Below, piece after piece: positions 9,939-20,500 of a DNA stretch of 64,000 nt. Position 1 is the first letter of the stretch. Each line of letters opens with the position of its first letter. Source of the DNA: Muriicola sp. Z0-33 (lineage in GTDB: Bacteria > Bacteroidota > Bacteroidia > Flavobacteriales > Flavobacteriaceae); the NCBI RefSeq assembly GCF_026126425.1, contig NZ_JAFMPW010000002.1:434001-498000 (forward strand). Reading direction: 5' to 3'. Both the position numbers and the translations under genes were made by a program. Below the pieces are notes generated by a model. That model saw only the letters and a list, made by a program, of their open reading frames with translations, was not told the DNA's origin and did no database searches.

Positions 9939-11057
9939 ATGAAATTTATAGTATCTAGTACCTATTTATTAAAACAACTTCAGGTTTTAGGTGGGGTTAT
10001 AAATAACAGTAACACACTCCCCATTCTGGATAATTTCCTGTTCGACCTTAAGAAAGACAAGCTCAGTGTTTCTGCTTCCGACCTGGAAACCACTATGAGT
10101 TCTGTGTTAGACGTAGATTCTGATAATGAAGGTACCATAGCCGTGCCGGCCAGGCTACTGTTAGAGACTTTAAAAACTTTCCCTGAACAACCGCTTACCT
10201 TCGTGGTGGAAGATAACAATACAGTAGAAATAAGTTCTAATCACGGAAAATATGCACTGGCATACGCAGATGGTGCAGAATTCCCAAAATCTGTAGAATT
10301 GGCAACACCCAGTTCTACTACCCTGATGGGCGATATTTTGGCAACTGCCATAAATAAGACAATTTTTGCAGCAGGTAATGATGATCTTCGCCCGGTAATG
10401 AGTGGTGTATTTTTTCAATTTTCTCCTGAGCATCTGACATTTGTCGCTACAGACGCCCATAAACTGGTGAAGTATCAAAGATCTGATGTAAATGCCAGTC
10501 AGGTTGCGGAGTTTATCATGCCTAAAAAACCATTGAATTTGTTAAAAGGTATTTTAGCCGGAAGTGAAGAAGACGTTGTAATAGAATATAATGACAGCAA
10601 TGCCAAATTCAGCTTTGATAATACAGAGCTTATATGCAGGCTGATAGACGGTAAATACCCAAATTACGAAGCGGTAATTCCAAAAGAGAATCCAAATCAA
10701 CTATCTATTGCCCGAAATCAGTTCTTAAGTTCCGTACGAAGAGTTTCCATATTTTCGAACAAAACCACACACCAGATCCGCTTAAAAATTGCAGGTGCAG
10801 AATTAAATATTTCAGCAGAGGATATAGATTATAGCAACAAAGCTGAGGAAAGACTTACCTGCTCTTACCAGGGAGACGATATGCAAATAGGTTTTAACTC
10901 GCGATTTCTGGTAGAAATGTTGAACAATCTGAGCTCCGAAGAAGTTTCTTTAGAAATGAGCCTACCCAACAGGGCAGGAATTCTTACTCCGATAGATGGC
11001 CTGGACGAAGGCGAAAACGTCACCATGCTCGTCATGCCGGTAATGTTGAATAATTAG
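9939..11057 (+). CDS. dnaN: DNA polymerase III beta subunit (sliding clamp)
   Basis: 372 residues of three repeated clamp domains. It starts MKFIVSSTYLLKQLQ and ends in the conserved hydrophobic tail (NVTMLVMPVMLNN), where the usual MPMR end is replaced by MPVMLNN, as seen in Bacteroidota clamps. It encircles DNA and tethers polymerase III. Here it lies next to gldG rather than dnaA, an arrangement common in flavobacteria. It converges on the membrane-protein gene at 11086. Confidence 0.97.
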   Translation: MKFIVSSTYLLKQLQVLGGVINNSNTLPILDNFLFDLKKDKLSVSASDLETTMSSVLDVDSDNEGTIAVPARLLLETLKTFPEQPLTFVVEDNNTVEISSNHGKYALAYADGAEFPKSVELATPSSTTLMGDILATAINKTIFAAGNDDLRPVMSGVFFQFSPEHLTFVATDAHKLVKYQRSDVNASQVAEFIMPKKPLNLLKGILAGSEEDVVIEYNDSNAKFSFDNTELICRLIDGKYPNYEAVIPKENPNQLSIARNQFLSSVRRVSIFSNKTTHQIRLKIAGAELNISAEDIDYSNKAEERLTCSYQGDDMQIGFNSRFLVEMLNNLSSEEVSLEMSLPNRAGILTPIDGLDEGENVTMLVMPVMLNN

Positions 11058-11085
11058 GACTTCTATAGTATAGGTATAAAAGCCA

Positions 11086-12525
11086 TTAATAATAACATTT
11101 GCTGGCGTTTATAGGAATCTCTCTATAAATTCTGAATTTTTTATCTATCCAGGATAAGGGAATTATTAAACTCGAATCCAGTTCGGCGTTCTGCAACTGT
11201 ATTTGCTTTCCATTTCTCTGAAAACATAATTCAATGCCACTATTGCCTTTCTCCTTTAATACGGTAACTCTTTTTTGCAATTCATAGAAGACCATTTTTT
11301 CATTTTTACGCCAACGTAATTGTTTTGCATAATTGGTATGTTCTTTCTGACAGGGAATCACAATATCGTTCTGTGCTTTAACAATATTAAGATTTGGCAT
11401 AAATAAATGATTATTTCTTTCCCCGTGGGTCATGAGTCCGGAAAACATACTAAAGCTCTGATGAGTTTTAGTTCCTAAATAGGGCGATAATCCGTTCAAT
11501 ATCAATATCAGTGGAAATATATAATAAGCTGTCGGGAGCTTAATTCTTTTTTCGAAAGTATTTTTTCTGGGAAAGGATAGTACAAAATAGGAGAAAATCA
11601 GCGTATAGATTAAAAATGGAAACCAGCCTATAAAGCTTCTGATATTGAGCCCGATGGACCAATCACTTTGGGTGTTTCGTGAAAAATTGCCTAATTCTGA
11701 AACAATTTGCGGATACTGAAACTTTAAAACATATAGTATGGGAATAAAAAGCATAGCGCCCCAAATAACCATTTTAACGTTCTTGCTATTCAATTTAAAT
11801 CCCTGGAAAACCTCATAAATTCTGTCAAAGAAACTATTTGGGAGAAAAAGTACATATAGAGCAAAAAGCATTGGGGTAAAATGCCAGAAATAGATAAACC
11901 CGAGGATGCCATGCATCAGTATTCCCAGCAAACATCCAATCCAGCTAAACCTTCGGAACAGAAGAAATATGGGAATTAGCATTTCTAAAACTAAGCTGGC
12001 ATAAATGCTTATATGTTTTAAAAATGTGAGGGTCTCGCTAGATAATTTTCCAAAAAATACGGAAGTTATATCATTATTCAGAAACACTTTAAGCAGCATT
12101 GTACCTCCACATGAATCAGGATTCATATAACTCCAATTAAGCTTATGAAAGACTGCAAAAAAATACAGTATGATGGTAAATGCTATTAAAATAGGTTGTA
12201 CATACACCAGACTTTTTATTCTATCCTTACCGGAACTCCAATAATTTACGCAGAAGGTGATGATAATGGTCAGGTCTACAAAGAATGCGAAGAAAGCATG
12301 ATTACCGGTATTTGGAGCATGAAAAATATAAACACAAGCGTGTAATAAAGAAAATAGCACCAACCTTATTTCTTTGGAAGGATTAAGCAAAACATACCCC
12401 CCTGAAAGGACAGTGAGTGCCGGAAGAACTCCGGACACAATATCGCTGCGATGAATCATGTGAAAAATAATTGCCAATACCCACATGATTGTAAAAACAG
12501 TATATCTCCTGGAAACCCTAGCCAT
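11086..12525 (-). CDS. Multi-pass membrane protein, HTTM-like
   Basis: About 479 residues from ATG at 12525; the TTG four codons upstream is less likely. At least nine to ten hydrophobic segments are visible. The middle part FFAVFHKLNWSYMNP with a following Cys resembles the HTTM (horizontally transferred transmembrane) group related to vitamin K gamma-carboxylase, but the match is by eye and weak. The soluble C-terminal ~100 residues contain a basic segment and no obvious catalytic motif. It stands alone between dnaN and a DUF4870 gene. Function unknown. Confidence 0.6.
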   Translation of the reverse strand: MARVSRRYTVFTIMWVLAIIFHMIHRSDIVSGVLPALTVLSGGYVLLNPSKEIRLVLFSLLHACVYIFHAPNTGNHAFFAFFVDLTIIITFCVNYWSSGKDRIKSLVYVQPILIAFTIILYFFAVFHKLNWSYMNPDSCGGTMLLKVFLNNDITSVFFGKLSSETLTFLKHISIYASLVLEMLIPIFLLFRRFSWIGCLLGILMHGILGFIYFWHFTPMLFALYVLFLPNSFFDRIYEVFQGFKLNSKNVKMVIWGAMLFIPILYVLKFQYPQIVSELGNFSRNTQSDWSIGLNIRSFIGWFPFLIYTLIFSYFVLSFPRKNTFEKRIKLPTAYYIFPLILILNGLSPYLGTKTHQSFSMFSGLMTHGERNNHLFMPNLNIVKAQNDIVIPCQKEHTNYAKQLRWRKNEKMVFYELQKRVTVLKEKGNSGIELCFQRNGKQIQLQNAELDSSLIIPLSWIDKKFRIYREIPINASKCYY

Positions 12526-12893
12526 GATTAAATCCAATCTAATTGTTTGAACTTTTTCCTTTTCCTATGAATTGTAATTTTTGTGTTTGCTCTTAACCTA
12601 TTTTGCATACTTAATTCAATAATACACGACCATCTTTTCTTTTTCTGAACACAAAAGTTGAATTCCCTGGTTCTCAACCAAGTATTTAACGCAGTGAATA
12701 GTAAAGAATTGTTAAATAGACAAAAATCAGATTAATGATGGGCTAAGGGCAATACTTCAATAATTCATTAAAGCTGTGAATTTTCCGGCCCATTCTTTAA
12801 AATTACCCCCAGGGAGGTTGTTGGTTATATGATGTCTGCAAAAAAAAATGCCCCGAACTATCGGGGCATTTATAATATGTTAAGTAGCATACT
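12526..12893. other. Intergenic region containing a terminator and no visible gene
   Basis: The 368 bases hold an AT-rich stretch and the hairpin at 12846-12871. No ORF with coding character and no structured RNA was recognised. Confidence 0.4.
12846..12871 (-). terminator. Intrinsic terminator of the DUF4870 gene
   Basis: AAATGCCCCGA and TCGGGGCATTT form a perfect stem around ACTA. On the minus strand the stem is followed by a T-run (an A-run on the plus strand, 12839-12848), 23 bases after the DUF4870 stop. Confidence 0.85.
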
Positions 12894-13256
12894 TTATGAA
12901 ATAAACCGGATGGTCATAAAATAACTTGGAGCTTCTCCATTGTTGGCCCGTATAGCATTTACAATGGGCATAACAAAGCCCAGAATACCTACGGCAATTA
13001 ATCCTAGAATTCCAAGACCTAATAACAGTATAGATGGAATACTGATTATGATGTACAAAATTAAACTGAGTTGAAAATTCACAATAGATTTTCCATGCTC
13101 GTTCATTTCTTCAACATTGTTTCTTGTGGTCAGCCAGATAATTAAGGGGGTGATTAATCCGCCAAATCCGATGACATAGTGTAGTAATTGTGTTAAATGC
13201 GTAATCACAAGCAATTGCCTGTCCGTGCGCATTACTGATTGATTGATGACTTCCAT
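12894..13256 (-). CDS. DUF4870 small membrane protein
   Basis: 120 residues from ATG at 13256 (MEVINQS); an upstream in-frame start at 13319 would add 21 residues unlike the family. Three to four hydrophobic segments, with TRNNVEEMNEHGKSIVNFQLS between the first and second; the conserved GK..NFQ.S segment is the DUF4870 hallmark. These inner-membrane proteins are widespread and of unknown function. It ends at a strong terminator. Confidence 0.85.
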   Translation of the reverse strand: MEVINQSVMRTDRQLLVITHLTQLLHYVIGFGGLITPLIIWLTTRNNVEEMNEHGKSIVNFQLSLILYIIISIPSILLLGLGILGLIAVGILGFVMPIVNAIRANNGEAPSYFMTIRFIS

Positions 13257-13359
13257 TTTTAATAATTTAAGGGGATTATAACTATAAGTAGCAAATTTCC
13301 TTAAAATGTTACAATACAATTAAACCAAAGCAATTAAAAAAATGGCTTAAGTAACTGCA

Positions 13360-13788
13360 CTACTGCTTTTTAACTAACTTTTTAAGCTTCGCTTTGTCTT
13401 TGGCTACTGCGGTGTTAAGTTTCTGGACTTTCGTCTTTAATTTGGCTTTGTCAACAGGAGAAAGTTTCCCTTTGGCTTCATCTTTTGCCAATTTACCTTC
13501 TAACTTAGCTATCCTGGCCTCATTCTTTTTGATCGCCTTCTTTTTATTTCCAATAGCTTTGGCAAGTTGTTCTTCCTTCTTCCGTTCTTTTTCCGCTTTT
13601 TTTACTTTCTTATCGGCCTTCTTTATTTTCTTCTCCTCCTTCTCAACAGTCTTTCTAACAGCTTTTGCCTCCTTGGCGTCTGTTTGGGCAATGGTGCTTG
13701 GTATCTCGGTAGATTTTGATTCCTGGCCATTGATGATCACTGCATTCAAAAAAAACACAGCCAGGAACAAGGTGGTAACTTTCTTCAT
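13360..13788 (-). CDS. Small exported Lys/Ala/Glu-rich coiled-coil protein
   Basis: 142 residues from ATG at 13788 (MKKVTTLFLAV), the start that places a signal peptide at the N-terminus with probable cleavage after the INGQ region. The mature part is almost entirely charged (KEEKKIKKADKKVKKAEKERKK) and predicted to be a long helix or coiled coil ending LKKLVKKQ. Family not recognised; similar low-complexity periplasmic proteins occur in flavobacteria. The composition makes homology searches unreliable. Nearby mnmE is divergent. Confidence 0.65.
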   Translation of the reverse strand: MKKVTTLFLAVFFLNAVIINGQESKSTEIPSTIAQTDAKEAKAVRKTVEKEEKKIKKADKKVKKAEKERKKEEQLAKAIGNKKKAIKKNEARIAKLEGKLAKDEAKGKLSPVDKAKLKTKVQKLNTAVAKDKAKLKKLVKKQ

Positions 13789-13861
13789 AATGCCGTTCTT
13801 AATGGATTTAAGTATCCCAATATACATAAATGCCACCATATGAACCCGGAATCTTAAGGAT

Positions 13862-13889
13862 GTTGTCTATGTTGTTTTCCCTATTTTTG
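13862..13889 (+). promoter_or_regulatory. Candidate mnmE promoter (TTG / TATTTTTG)
   Basis: TATTTTTG at 13882-13889 fits TAnnTTTG, with a TTG at 13862-13864 seventeen bases upstream. It ends 16 bases before the mnmE ATG, predicting a very short leader. Confidence 0.45.
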
Positions 13890-13905
13890 CAGTCTAAATC
13901 AGAGT

Positions 13906-15309
13906 ATGATTACAAATGACACCATAGTGGCTTTAGCCACCCCTTCCGGCGCAGGGGCTATTGCTATCATCCGGGTATCTGGCAAAGAGGCCATTTCTTT
14001 TGTCTCAGACTGTTTCCGGTCTGTAAGTAATAAAACTCTGAGTAAGCAAAAGACCCATACGGTGCATCTGGGATTTATTGAAGAAGATGACAAAAGTATA
14101 GACAAGGTATTGGTATCCCTTTTTAAGGGGCCAAATTCGTATACCGGGGAAGATGTTGTAGAGATCTCTTGTCATGGCTCCCCTTATATACAACAGCAAA
14201 TTGTACAGCTCCTCGTCCGTAAAGGATGCAGAACGGCCGGGCCGGGAGAGTTTACGCTCCGTGCTTTTCTGAATGGAAAATTAGACCTGAGTCAGGCAGA
14301 GGCAGTTGCAGACCTGATTGCCAGTGATAATGAAGCATCGCACCAGATAGCCATGCAGCAAATGAGGGGTGGTTTTAGTAGTGAAATAAAAAGGCTTCGT
14401 GAAGAGTTACTGAATTTTGCGTCGCTCATTGAATTGGAGCTCGACTTTGCCGAAGAAGATGTAGAATTTGCCAATAGAGACCAGTTTAAAGCCTTGCTTT
14501 CTGAAATAGAAGAAGTGCTTAAAAAACTGATAGATTCTTTTGCTATTGGTAATGTCATAAAGAATGGAATTCCTATTGCTATTGTCGGGGAGCCCAATGT
14601 GGGGAAATCTACACTTTTAAATGCCTTGCTAAACGAAGAACGGGCCATTGTATCAGAAATAGCAGGTACCACAAGAGATACTATCGAAGACGAAATAAGT
14701 ATAGGGGGCATAGGATTCAGGTTTATTGATACAGCAGGGATCAGGGATACCAGTGATATAGTAGAGAGCATAGGTATTAAAAAAACTTTTGAGAAAATAG
14801 AACAGTCACAGGTAATTGTTTTTCTCCTCGATGCTGAAAAATTCGGAGCTTCAGAGCATAATTTTCAGCAGGAAATACAAAAGGTCAAAAAAAACCACCC
14901 CAGCAAACCCTTTATCCTGGTGGTGAATAAAACAGACAAAATTGATAAGGCTGTTGAAAAGCGTCTTGCTGGTATCATCAAGGAGATTGACGGAATAGAA
15001 ACCCTGTTCCTTTCTGCTAAGACTGGTGAGGGGGTAGAGGGGCTAAAATCAACATTATTGAATTTTGTAAATACCGGAGCTTTAAGGAACAATGAAACCA
15101 TAGTAACCAACTCTCGCCACTACGATGCACTGCTCAAGGCCCTGGAAGAGATCCAGAAAGTACAACAGGCTATGGCAGATGGACTCTCGGGAGATTTAAT
15201 TGCCATAGATGTGAGGCAGGCCTTATATCATTTTGGAGAAATCACCGGGGAGATTACCAGTGATGACCTCTTAGGAAATATATTTGCCAATTTTTGTATC
15301 GGGAAATAG
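13906..15309 (+). CDS. mnmE: tRNA uridine-5-carboxymethylaminomethyl(34) synthesis GTPase
   Basis: 467 residues. With MnmG it modifies the wobble uridine of several tRNAs. N-terminal folate-binding domain starting NDTIVALATPSGAGAIAIIR; G1 motif GEPNVGKS (228-235), DTAG (275-278) and an NKTD G4 motif; C-terminal helical domain ending in the invariant CIGK, whose Cys is conserved in the family. The stop is at 15309 with no gene following on the same strand. Confidence 0.98.
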   Translation: MITNDTIVALATPSGAGAIAIIRVSGKEAISFVSDCFRSVSNKTLSKQKTHTVHLGFIEEDDKSIDKVLVSLFKGPNSYTGEDVVEISCHGSPYIQQQIVQLLVRKGCRTAGPGEFTLRAFLNGKLDLSQAEAVADLIASDNEASHQIAMQQMRGGFSSEIKRLREELLNFASLIELELDFAEEDVEFANRDQFKALLSEIEEVLKKLIDSFAIGNVIKNGIPIAIVGEPNVGKSTLLNALLNEERAIVSEIAGTTRDTIEDEISIGGIGFRFIDTAGIRDTSDIVESIGIKKTFEKIEQSQVIVFLLDAEKFGASEHNFQQEIQKVKKNHPSKPFILVVNKTDKIDKAVEKRLAGIIKEIDGIETLFLSAKTGEGVEGLKSTLLNFVNTGALRNNETIVTNSRHYDALLKALEEIQKVQQAMADGLSGDLIAIDVRQALYHFGEITGEITSDDLLGNIFANFCIGK

Positions 15310-15543
15310 CTTCTATTTTTTTGATTGATTTATTTATTGGTTTTAACTTTTACCGGGAAAATATTTCCACGATAAACCTCGTATTGCCAATAATTACCTA
15401 TAGGTGTAAACCGTTTGGATCCCGAGGGTAAATCAACTATTTAAGGGCGAACCCAAAATGATATAAAATGGGGATACACGACCCAGTCATTACAATTCCG
15501 AATATTCGAAAGGCATAATGCGCGGTTTGTAGCATCTAATCTT

Positions 15544-16674
15544 TCAAGCCTCAAAAGTAAATTCAGGCAACTTAATTAGCTGACCCCCTTTTAAAGCTGA
15601 TTCATGCGCCAATATGCCCACACAGGTAATGTTGGCCGATTGACTAGCATTCGGATAGGGCGATTTGCCCGTAATCAAAGCATCTACAAAGGCATGTACC
15701 AAATGAGGATGCGATCCTCCATGACCTGCCCCTTGGGTAAAAGACAAATGCTGATTATCATCCGTATCATATACTCCTTGGGTCGTAAATCGCTGTATTT
15801 CCTCAGGAAGCAACTTTGCAAAATCGGGACTCTCAACTTCCTCTGGTATTTCAGGTTCGGGTTTTTTAGCGGTATGCACCACCAATGGCTTGCCCTCGAT
15901 CAAGGGCCATTCTACCGATTTCTTTGAACCGTAGACTTCAAAGCTTTCACGATATTGGCGGGCGACATCAAATAACGAACGATAAACCTGTGCGCTCAAA
16001 TCGGAATTGCGGAATTTAATATGTGTGGTCTCCACGGCAAAGGGGGAGTCGTATTCCTTTATCAGATCTTCGCGAATAGTTCCTGACCCGAAGCAGGATA
16101 CATATTCAGCCTCATCCCTGGTAAGTGCCAAAACAGGTCCGACACAATGGGTCGCATAATGCATGGGGGGAAGCCCTGGCCAATAGTTGGGCCATCCGTC
16201 CATGTCTTGTTGATGACTCGCCTTTAAAAATTGTACTTTGCCTAGCTCCCCACTATCATAGAGTTCTTTCATATAGAGAAATTCACGTGCATATACGACT
16301 GTCTCCATCATCATATAGGTCAATCCGGTTTCTTGGGTCAGATGCACTATCTCTTCACATTCTTCAACTGTTGTTGCCATGGGTACGGTACAGGCGACAT
16401 GCTTGCCCGCCTTCAGTGCCTGAATCGATTGCTCGCCATGATTGGGTATAGGAGTATTGATGTGCACTGCATCAATATCCGGGTCTTTCAGCAATTCTTC
16501 ATATGAGGTATATCTTTTTTCAACCTCAAAAGCATCAGCAATTTCATTTAACTTTTCTTTATTACGCTGACATAAGGCAACCAGTTCCGCATTTGGATAT
16601 TTCTTGTAGATGGGAATAAATTCGGCTCCAAACCCTAAGCCTATGATTGCTATTTTAACCTTCTTTGTACTCAT
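15544..16674 (-). CDS. Gfo/Idh/MocA family oxidoreductase
   Basis: 376 residues. N-terminal Rossmann fold with GLGFGAEF (12-19) and an EELLKDPDIDAVHINTPIPNH segment (~59-79), then the (beta/alpha) substrate domain with the expected catalytic-type Lys/His region (AGKHVACTVPMA; HYATHC). Members oxidise or reduce sugars and inositols using NAD(P)H. The start overlaps the stop of the upstream isomerase by four bases (ATGA), so they act as a pair in one operon, probably in catabolism of an unusual sugar. Confidence 0.92.
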   Translation of the reverse strand: MSTKKVKIAIIGLGFGAEFIPIYKKYPNAELVALCQRNKEKLNEIADAFEVEKRYTSYEELLKDPDIDAVHINTPIPNHGEQSIQALKAGKHVACTVPMATTVEECEEIVHLTQETGLTYMMMETVVYAREFLYMKELYDSGELGKVQFLKASHQQDMDGWPNYWPGLPPMHYATHCVGPVLALTRDEAEYVSCFGSGTIREDLIKEYDSPFAVETTHIKFRNSDLSAQVYRSLFDVARQYRESFEVYGSKKSVEWPLIEGKPLVVHTAKKPEPEIPEEVESPDFAKLLPEEIQRFTTQGVYDTDDNQHLSFTQGAGHGGSHPHLVHAFVDALITGKSPYPNASQSANITCVGILAHESALKGGQLIKLPEFTFEA

Positions 16675-17540
16675 ATTTTAGTGTATTGAAATGTTGATTT
16701 TAAAAACTCCAGTCCTTTTTTTGCAAACTCGTCCTGGCTATTAGCGTGTTTTTTCCAAATATTTACGGCCGCTGCCAATTCAGGTATTTCGGGAGTGAAA
16801 CTCTCGATGACCACTGCACCGGAATAGTTTACATCGGCCAAACCTTTTGCAAATTCATCCCAGGGAGTCAATCCAGTACCCGGTATTCCCCTATGGTTTT
16901 CGGAAACCTGAACATGTATCAATTTGTCGCCCGCGGTCTGGATGGCCTTGCGAATATCTTGTTCCTCTATAGTCATGTGAAATCCGTCCAAAATGATTTT
17001 CATGTTATATTCATTGATTTCATCAAGCAGCCTTACCACATCATCGGCAGTATTGATCAGGTCAGACTCGAAGCGGTTCAAAGGCTCCAAAGCGATATCC
17101 AGCGCATGTTTCTTAGCGATATTGGAGAGTATTCTCAAATTCGTGACTGCACGGTCCCATTCTATTTTCTTTTGTTCTTCGGATGCCAAACGCGCCTTAC
17201 CTACCGCAGCGTATAAAGGTCCGGCAACAAAGTCGACCCCAAGAGCCGAGGCAATCGCAAAACACTTTTCGGCATGCTCAAAACAATTTTGATATAAGGA
17301 AACATCATCGGAGGTCAAATCTTTGTCATCGCCAAAAACGATACAAATCGATGGCGATAGGCCATTAATTCTTAGCGCCTCATTGACGGTCTTCACATCG
17401 ATCAAGTCTGGATATTCAACGGGAATCTCAACAACATCAAAACCCATCGCCCTGATCTTGGGAAAAAGTGCAATCGACTCAGTGGTGAACGGAGATTGCC
17501 ATAACCAGGTACTTACCCCGAATTTTAACTGTTCGTTCAT
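16671..17540 (-). CDS. Sugar phosphate isomerase/epimerase (xylose isomerase-like TIM barrel)
   Basis: 289 residues from ATG at 17540 (MNEQLKFGVS), one base after the stop of the large lipoprotein gene; a start at 17558 would overlap it. AP_endonuc_2-type TIM barrel with LDIALEPLNRFESDLINT, KIILDGFHMTIEEQDI and HVQVSENHRGIPGTG segments, which contain the Glu, Asp, His and Glu metal ligands typical of D-tagatose 3-epimerase and hydroxypyruvate isomerase relatives. Substrate unknown. Coupled with the downstream oxidoreductase. Confidence 0.9.
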   Translation of the reverse strand: MNEQLKFGVSTWLWQSPFTTESIALFPKIRAMGFDVVEIPVEYPDLIDVKTVNEALRINGLSPSICIVFGDDKDLTSDDVSLYQNCFEHAEKCFAIASALGVDFVAGPLYAAVGKARLASEEQKKIEWDRAVTNLRILSNIAKKHALDIALEPLNRFESDLINTADDVVRLLDEINEYNMKIILDGFHMTIEEQDIRKAIQTAGDKLIHVQVSENHRGIPGTGLTPWDEFAKGLADVNYSGAVVIESFTPEIPELAAAVNIWKKHANSQDEFAKKGLEFLKSTFQYTKI

Positions 17541-17541
17541 A

Positions 17542-20500
17542 TTATGCCGGATTTGCAACTACTGTCATTACACCTTGCATGATACGCCAATGGCCGGGGA
17601 ATGTACATATATAAGGATACTCCCCGGGCTCTTTAGGCACCGTAAAGCGTAAAACCGCTCTCTTTTCAGGATCCACCATAGGAGTAGCCTCTAAGACCTG
17701 TGGCATATCTGGAATATAATCCCGCTCAGCACCACTTGGGTCCTGGGCCATTTTATCCGCTGCAGCACCCACTAATTCTTTACTTCCCTTAGCCAAAACC
17801 AATAAATTGTGCTGCATGAAATCGTTATTCTCAAAAACCAATTCTATAGTCTCCCCCGCTTTTACGGTAAATTCAGAGATATCGTATTTCATTTCATTTT
17901 TTATGGTCCGTATAGTAATGACCTGATCAACATCGCCCTCAACAGAAGCAGCTTCCGTCGCAAGTTTGGCGCCATAATTCTCGTACATCAACTCAGCGAT
18001 GCTCTTTTTTGAAAATTCACTTATCTGACCCGAATAGTCCTTTTCCACATCATATTTCCAATCGCCTTCTAAAGAATAACGCTGCCCCCCTACTCTTAAT
18101 TCCATCGGATGGACATCACCATAAATTCCGCCGCCACCACCGGTATCCTCCATCCACACTGCGATTGTATTTATACCCGCTTTTAAAATGCCTTGTTTTA
18201 TGTTATAAGTTCTCGTTTCTTGATACCCCTTGGTGGCCCCTACCTGTTGTCCGTTGACATAGGTAATGTCATTGTCGTTGATCTGTGCCAAAGAAAGGAT
18301 GGCCGATGTCCCTGCTGCATTTTGCGGCAAGGAAACTGTTTTACGAAACCAAAGCGCACCATCAATATTTACCCCGGCGTCTTCAATAGTTTGAGGCAGG
18401 GTCATGGTATTCCAGTTGCTGTCCTGAAAGCTTACTTCGTAGGGCGGCACAATCTGCGCAACATCTTCTCCAACATCAGGGTGTGCTTTCTTATAAGCCG
18501 AAATGAATCCTGTACTATGTTTTGTTCCAGCGATATAAATCGCTTTTGACAACCATTGGTCTTCCGTGATACGGTTTGTTTCGCTCATAGCAAACAATTT
18601 CTTACCCAGGCCTTCGGACGATTTTTGCTGGGAAAGTGCCAACAACGCCTGTAGCACAACTTGCGGATCTTTGTCCTTAAGCAAATCTGACTTGAAGATT
18701 GCGCTAACCGTTCTATCCGTTGTTGGAAGGATTTGCAAAGCAGCCTTTCTAACCGCCGCAGAGGGATGGCCCAGAGCCATTTCGACCGCATTAAGGGCCT
18801 TGGCATTTTCTTCCAGAGCGACCAAGTCGTCAAGTGCCCAAATCGCATGCAAGGCAGCCAGATCCAAATTAGCGGCATCAGTTTGATGATCGGCTACCAT
18901 TGATAGCAAATCTTCAATAACGTCCTTATTATTTCGCTCAACAAGCAGACGTTGCGCAGTCAAACGCCAAAACATGTTGTCATGACCCAGAGTGGCTATT
19001 AAAGTGCTTGGATCATCAGTGGATAGTTCAGGATAATCACTTGACTCATACGTTTTTGGAACAACGCGCCAAATGCGTCCCTTTGACTTGTCCCGAAGCG
19101 GGTTTTTGTAAGCATTGCCCTCGCCGTTTTCAGCATCATACCCCCCTCTTTCCTTGTTGGGCGTAGGGTTGTGCTGCACAATGAAATTGTACCAATCGGC
19201 CACCCAGACCACTCCATCGGGACCAACCTTTGCTTCTACGGGAGACACCCATTCGTCAGCACTTGAAAAAAGATTGCCACCATCTTGTTCTAGGTAACCT
19301 GCCCCATCTTCAACTATTTTTGAAATATGCACAAGTCCGCCTGTAGGCTCACAAACAAAGGCTACTTTGTTCCAATAACTTTCCGGGTATTCACGTGCGG
19401 TATAAAAGTGATGGCCTGCTGCGGCAGTGAAGCCTCCGAAAACATCTACCTGGCGAACATTAGGTGTGATGGGCTGCATAAAATAATGCCCATCAATTTT
19501 TTTACTTCCAGTATTGCTAATTCCATCTACTCCTTCAAAATATGAATCGTTAATGCCCAGAAAAACGCTATGGGTATTGTTGGCGGTGGAAGCAAAAATG
19601 GAGTTGTCTTCGGTAAATCCGAGCCCCCAGGTATTATTGCTTGTCTTGGTGAGATATTCGAATTCTGTAAAGTTGGTGTTAAAACGATAAACCCCTTGGC
19701 TAAATTCGAAAGGCTTGCCAAAGATTTCCCCCTTAAACCCGGAGTAGCCCAGGACGCCGTATATGTTATTATCAATTCCCAATTGCAGATTTGAAGGTCC
19801 GGCATGGGTATCAAACGTGCCCCAACCTTCGATTATGACTTCCCGTATATCAGCCTTATCGTCTCCGTTGGTGTCCTTTAAAAATAAAAAATGAGGTGCT
19901 TGGGAAACCAATATGCCGCCATTGACAAATACAAAACTAGTTGGTAGATTCAGCTCTTCAGCAAATACAGTTACCTTATCAGCCTTCCCATCCTTATCAG
20001 TATCCTCCAAAATTTTGATCACGTCGTCTCCTGAACTTTTGTCTTCACGGACGGTATTCGGGTAATCCACAGTTTCTATTACCCAAAGTCGGCCACGCTC
20101 GTCCCAATTCATGGCGATCGGGTTTACAATATCAGGTTCAGCAGCAAATAACTCTAATTTAAACCCAGGGGGCACTTGAATTAACTTTGAAGAAGCTTCA
20201 GGGCCTAATGGTAACTGGTACTGTGGTGGAGGGTCGCGCTTTTCATAATTGGGAATGTTATTTTTTGGTTCGTAAACCAATTTCGGTATGTCGGTCATAA
20301 AATTGGTCCAGTTCTTTTTTGCGACCGTATCAACCGCCCATAAAATTCCTTGTTTCACCAAATTTTGAAAACCTTTGTTCTGCCAGGTGCGTTCGTCATG
20401 TCCGAAAGCGGTATAGAATACCTTGCCCTTTCCATAATTTTTTACCCAGGTATAGGGTTCCCGATGTTCCCCTTCTACACGTTCCATCAAAATATTAATG

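Noticed and set aside
13394-13843. 149-residue plus-strand ORF opposite the Lys-rich protein gene
   Set aside because: Its Phe/Ser/Ala-rich sequence is the complement of Lys/Glu/Ala codons, so it is an antisense artefact.
15290-15345. mnmE 3' end as an integration site (as used by Salmonella genomic island 1) for the cassette at 15544-22062
   Set aside because: The conserved TGTATCGGGAAATAG end is present, but I found no integrase gene and no second clear copy of it before the iorA gene. A weak look-alike (ttaccgggaaaata, ~15350) seems to be chance.
15437-15535. 32-residue minus-strand ORF between mnmE and the oxidoreductase
   Set aside because: No recognised motif, low coding character and no neighbouring support; treated as chance.
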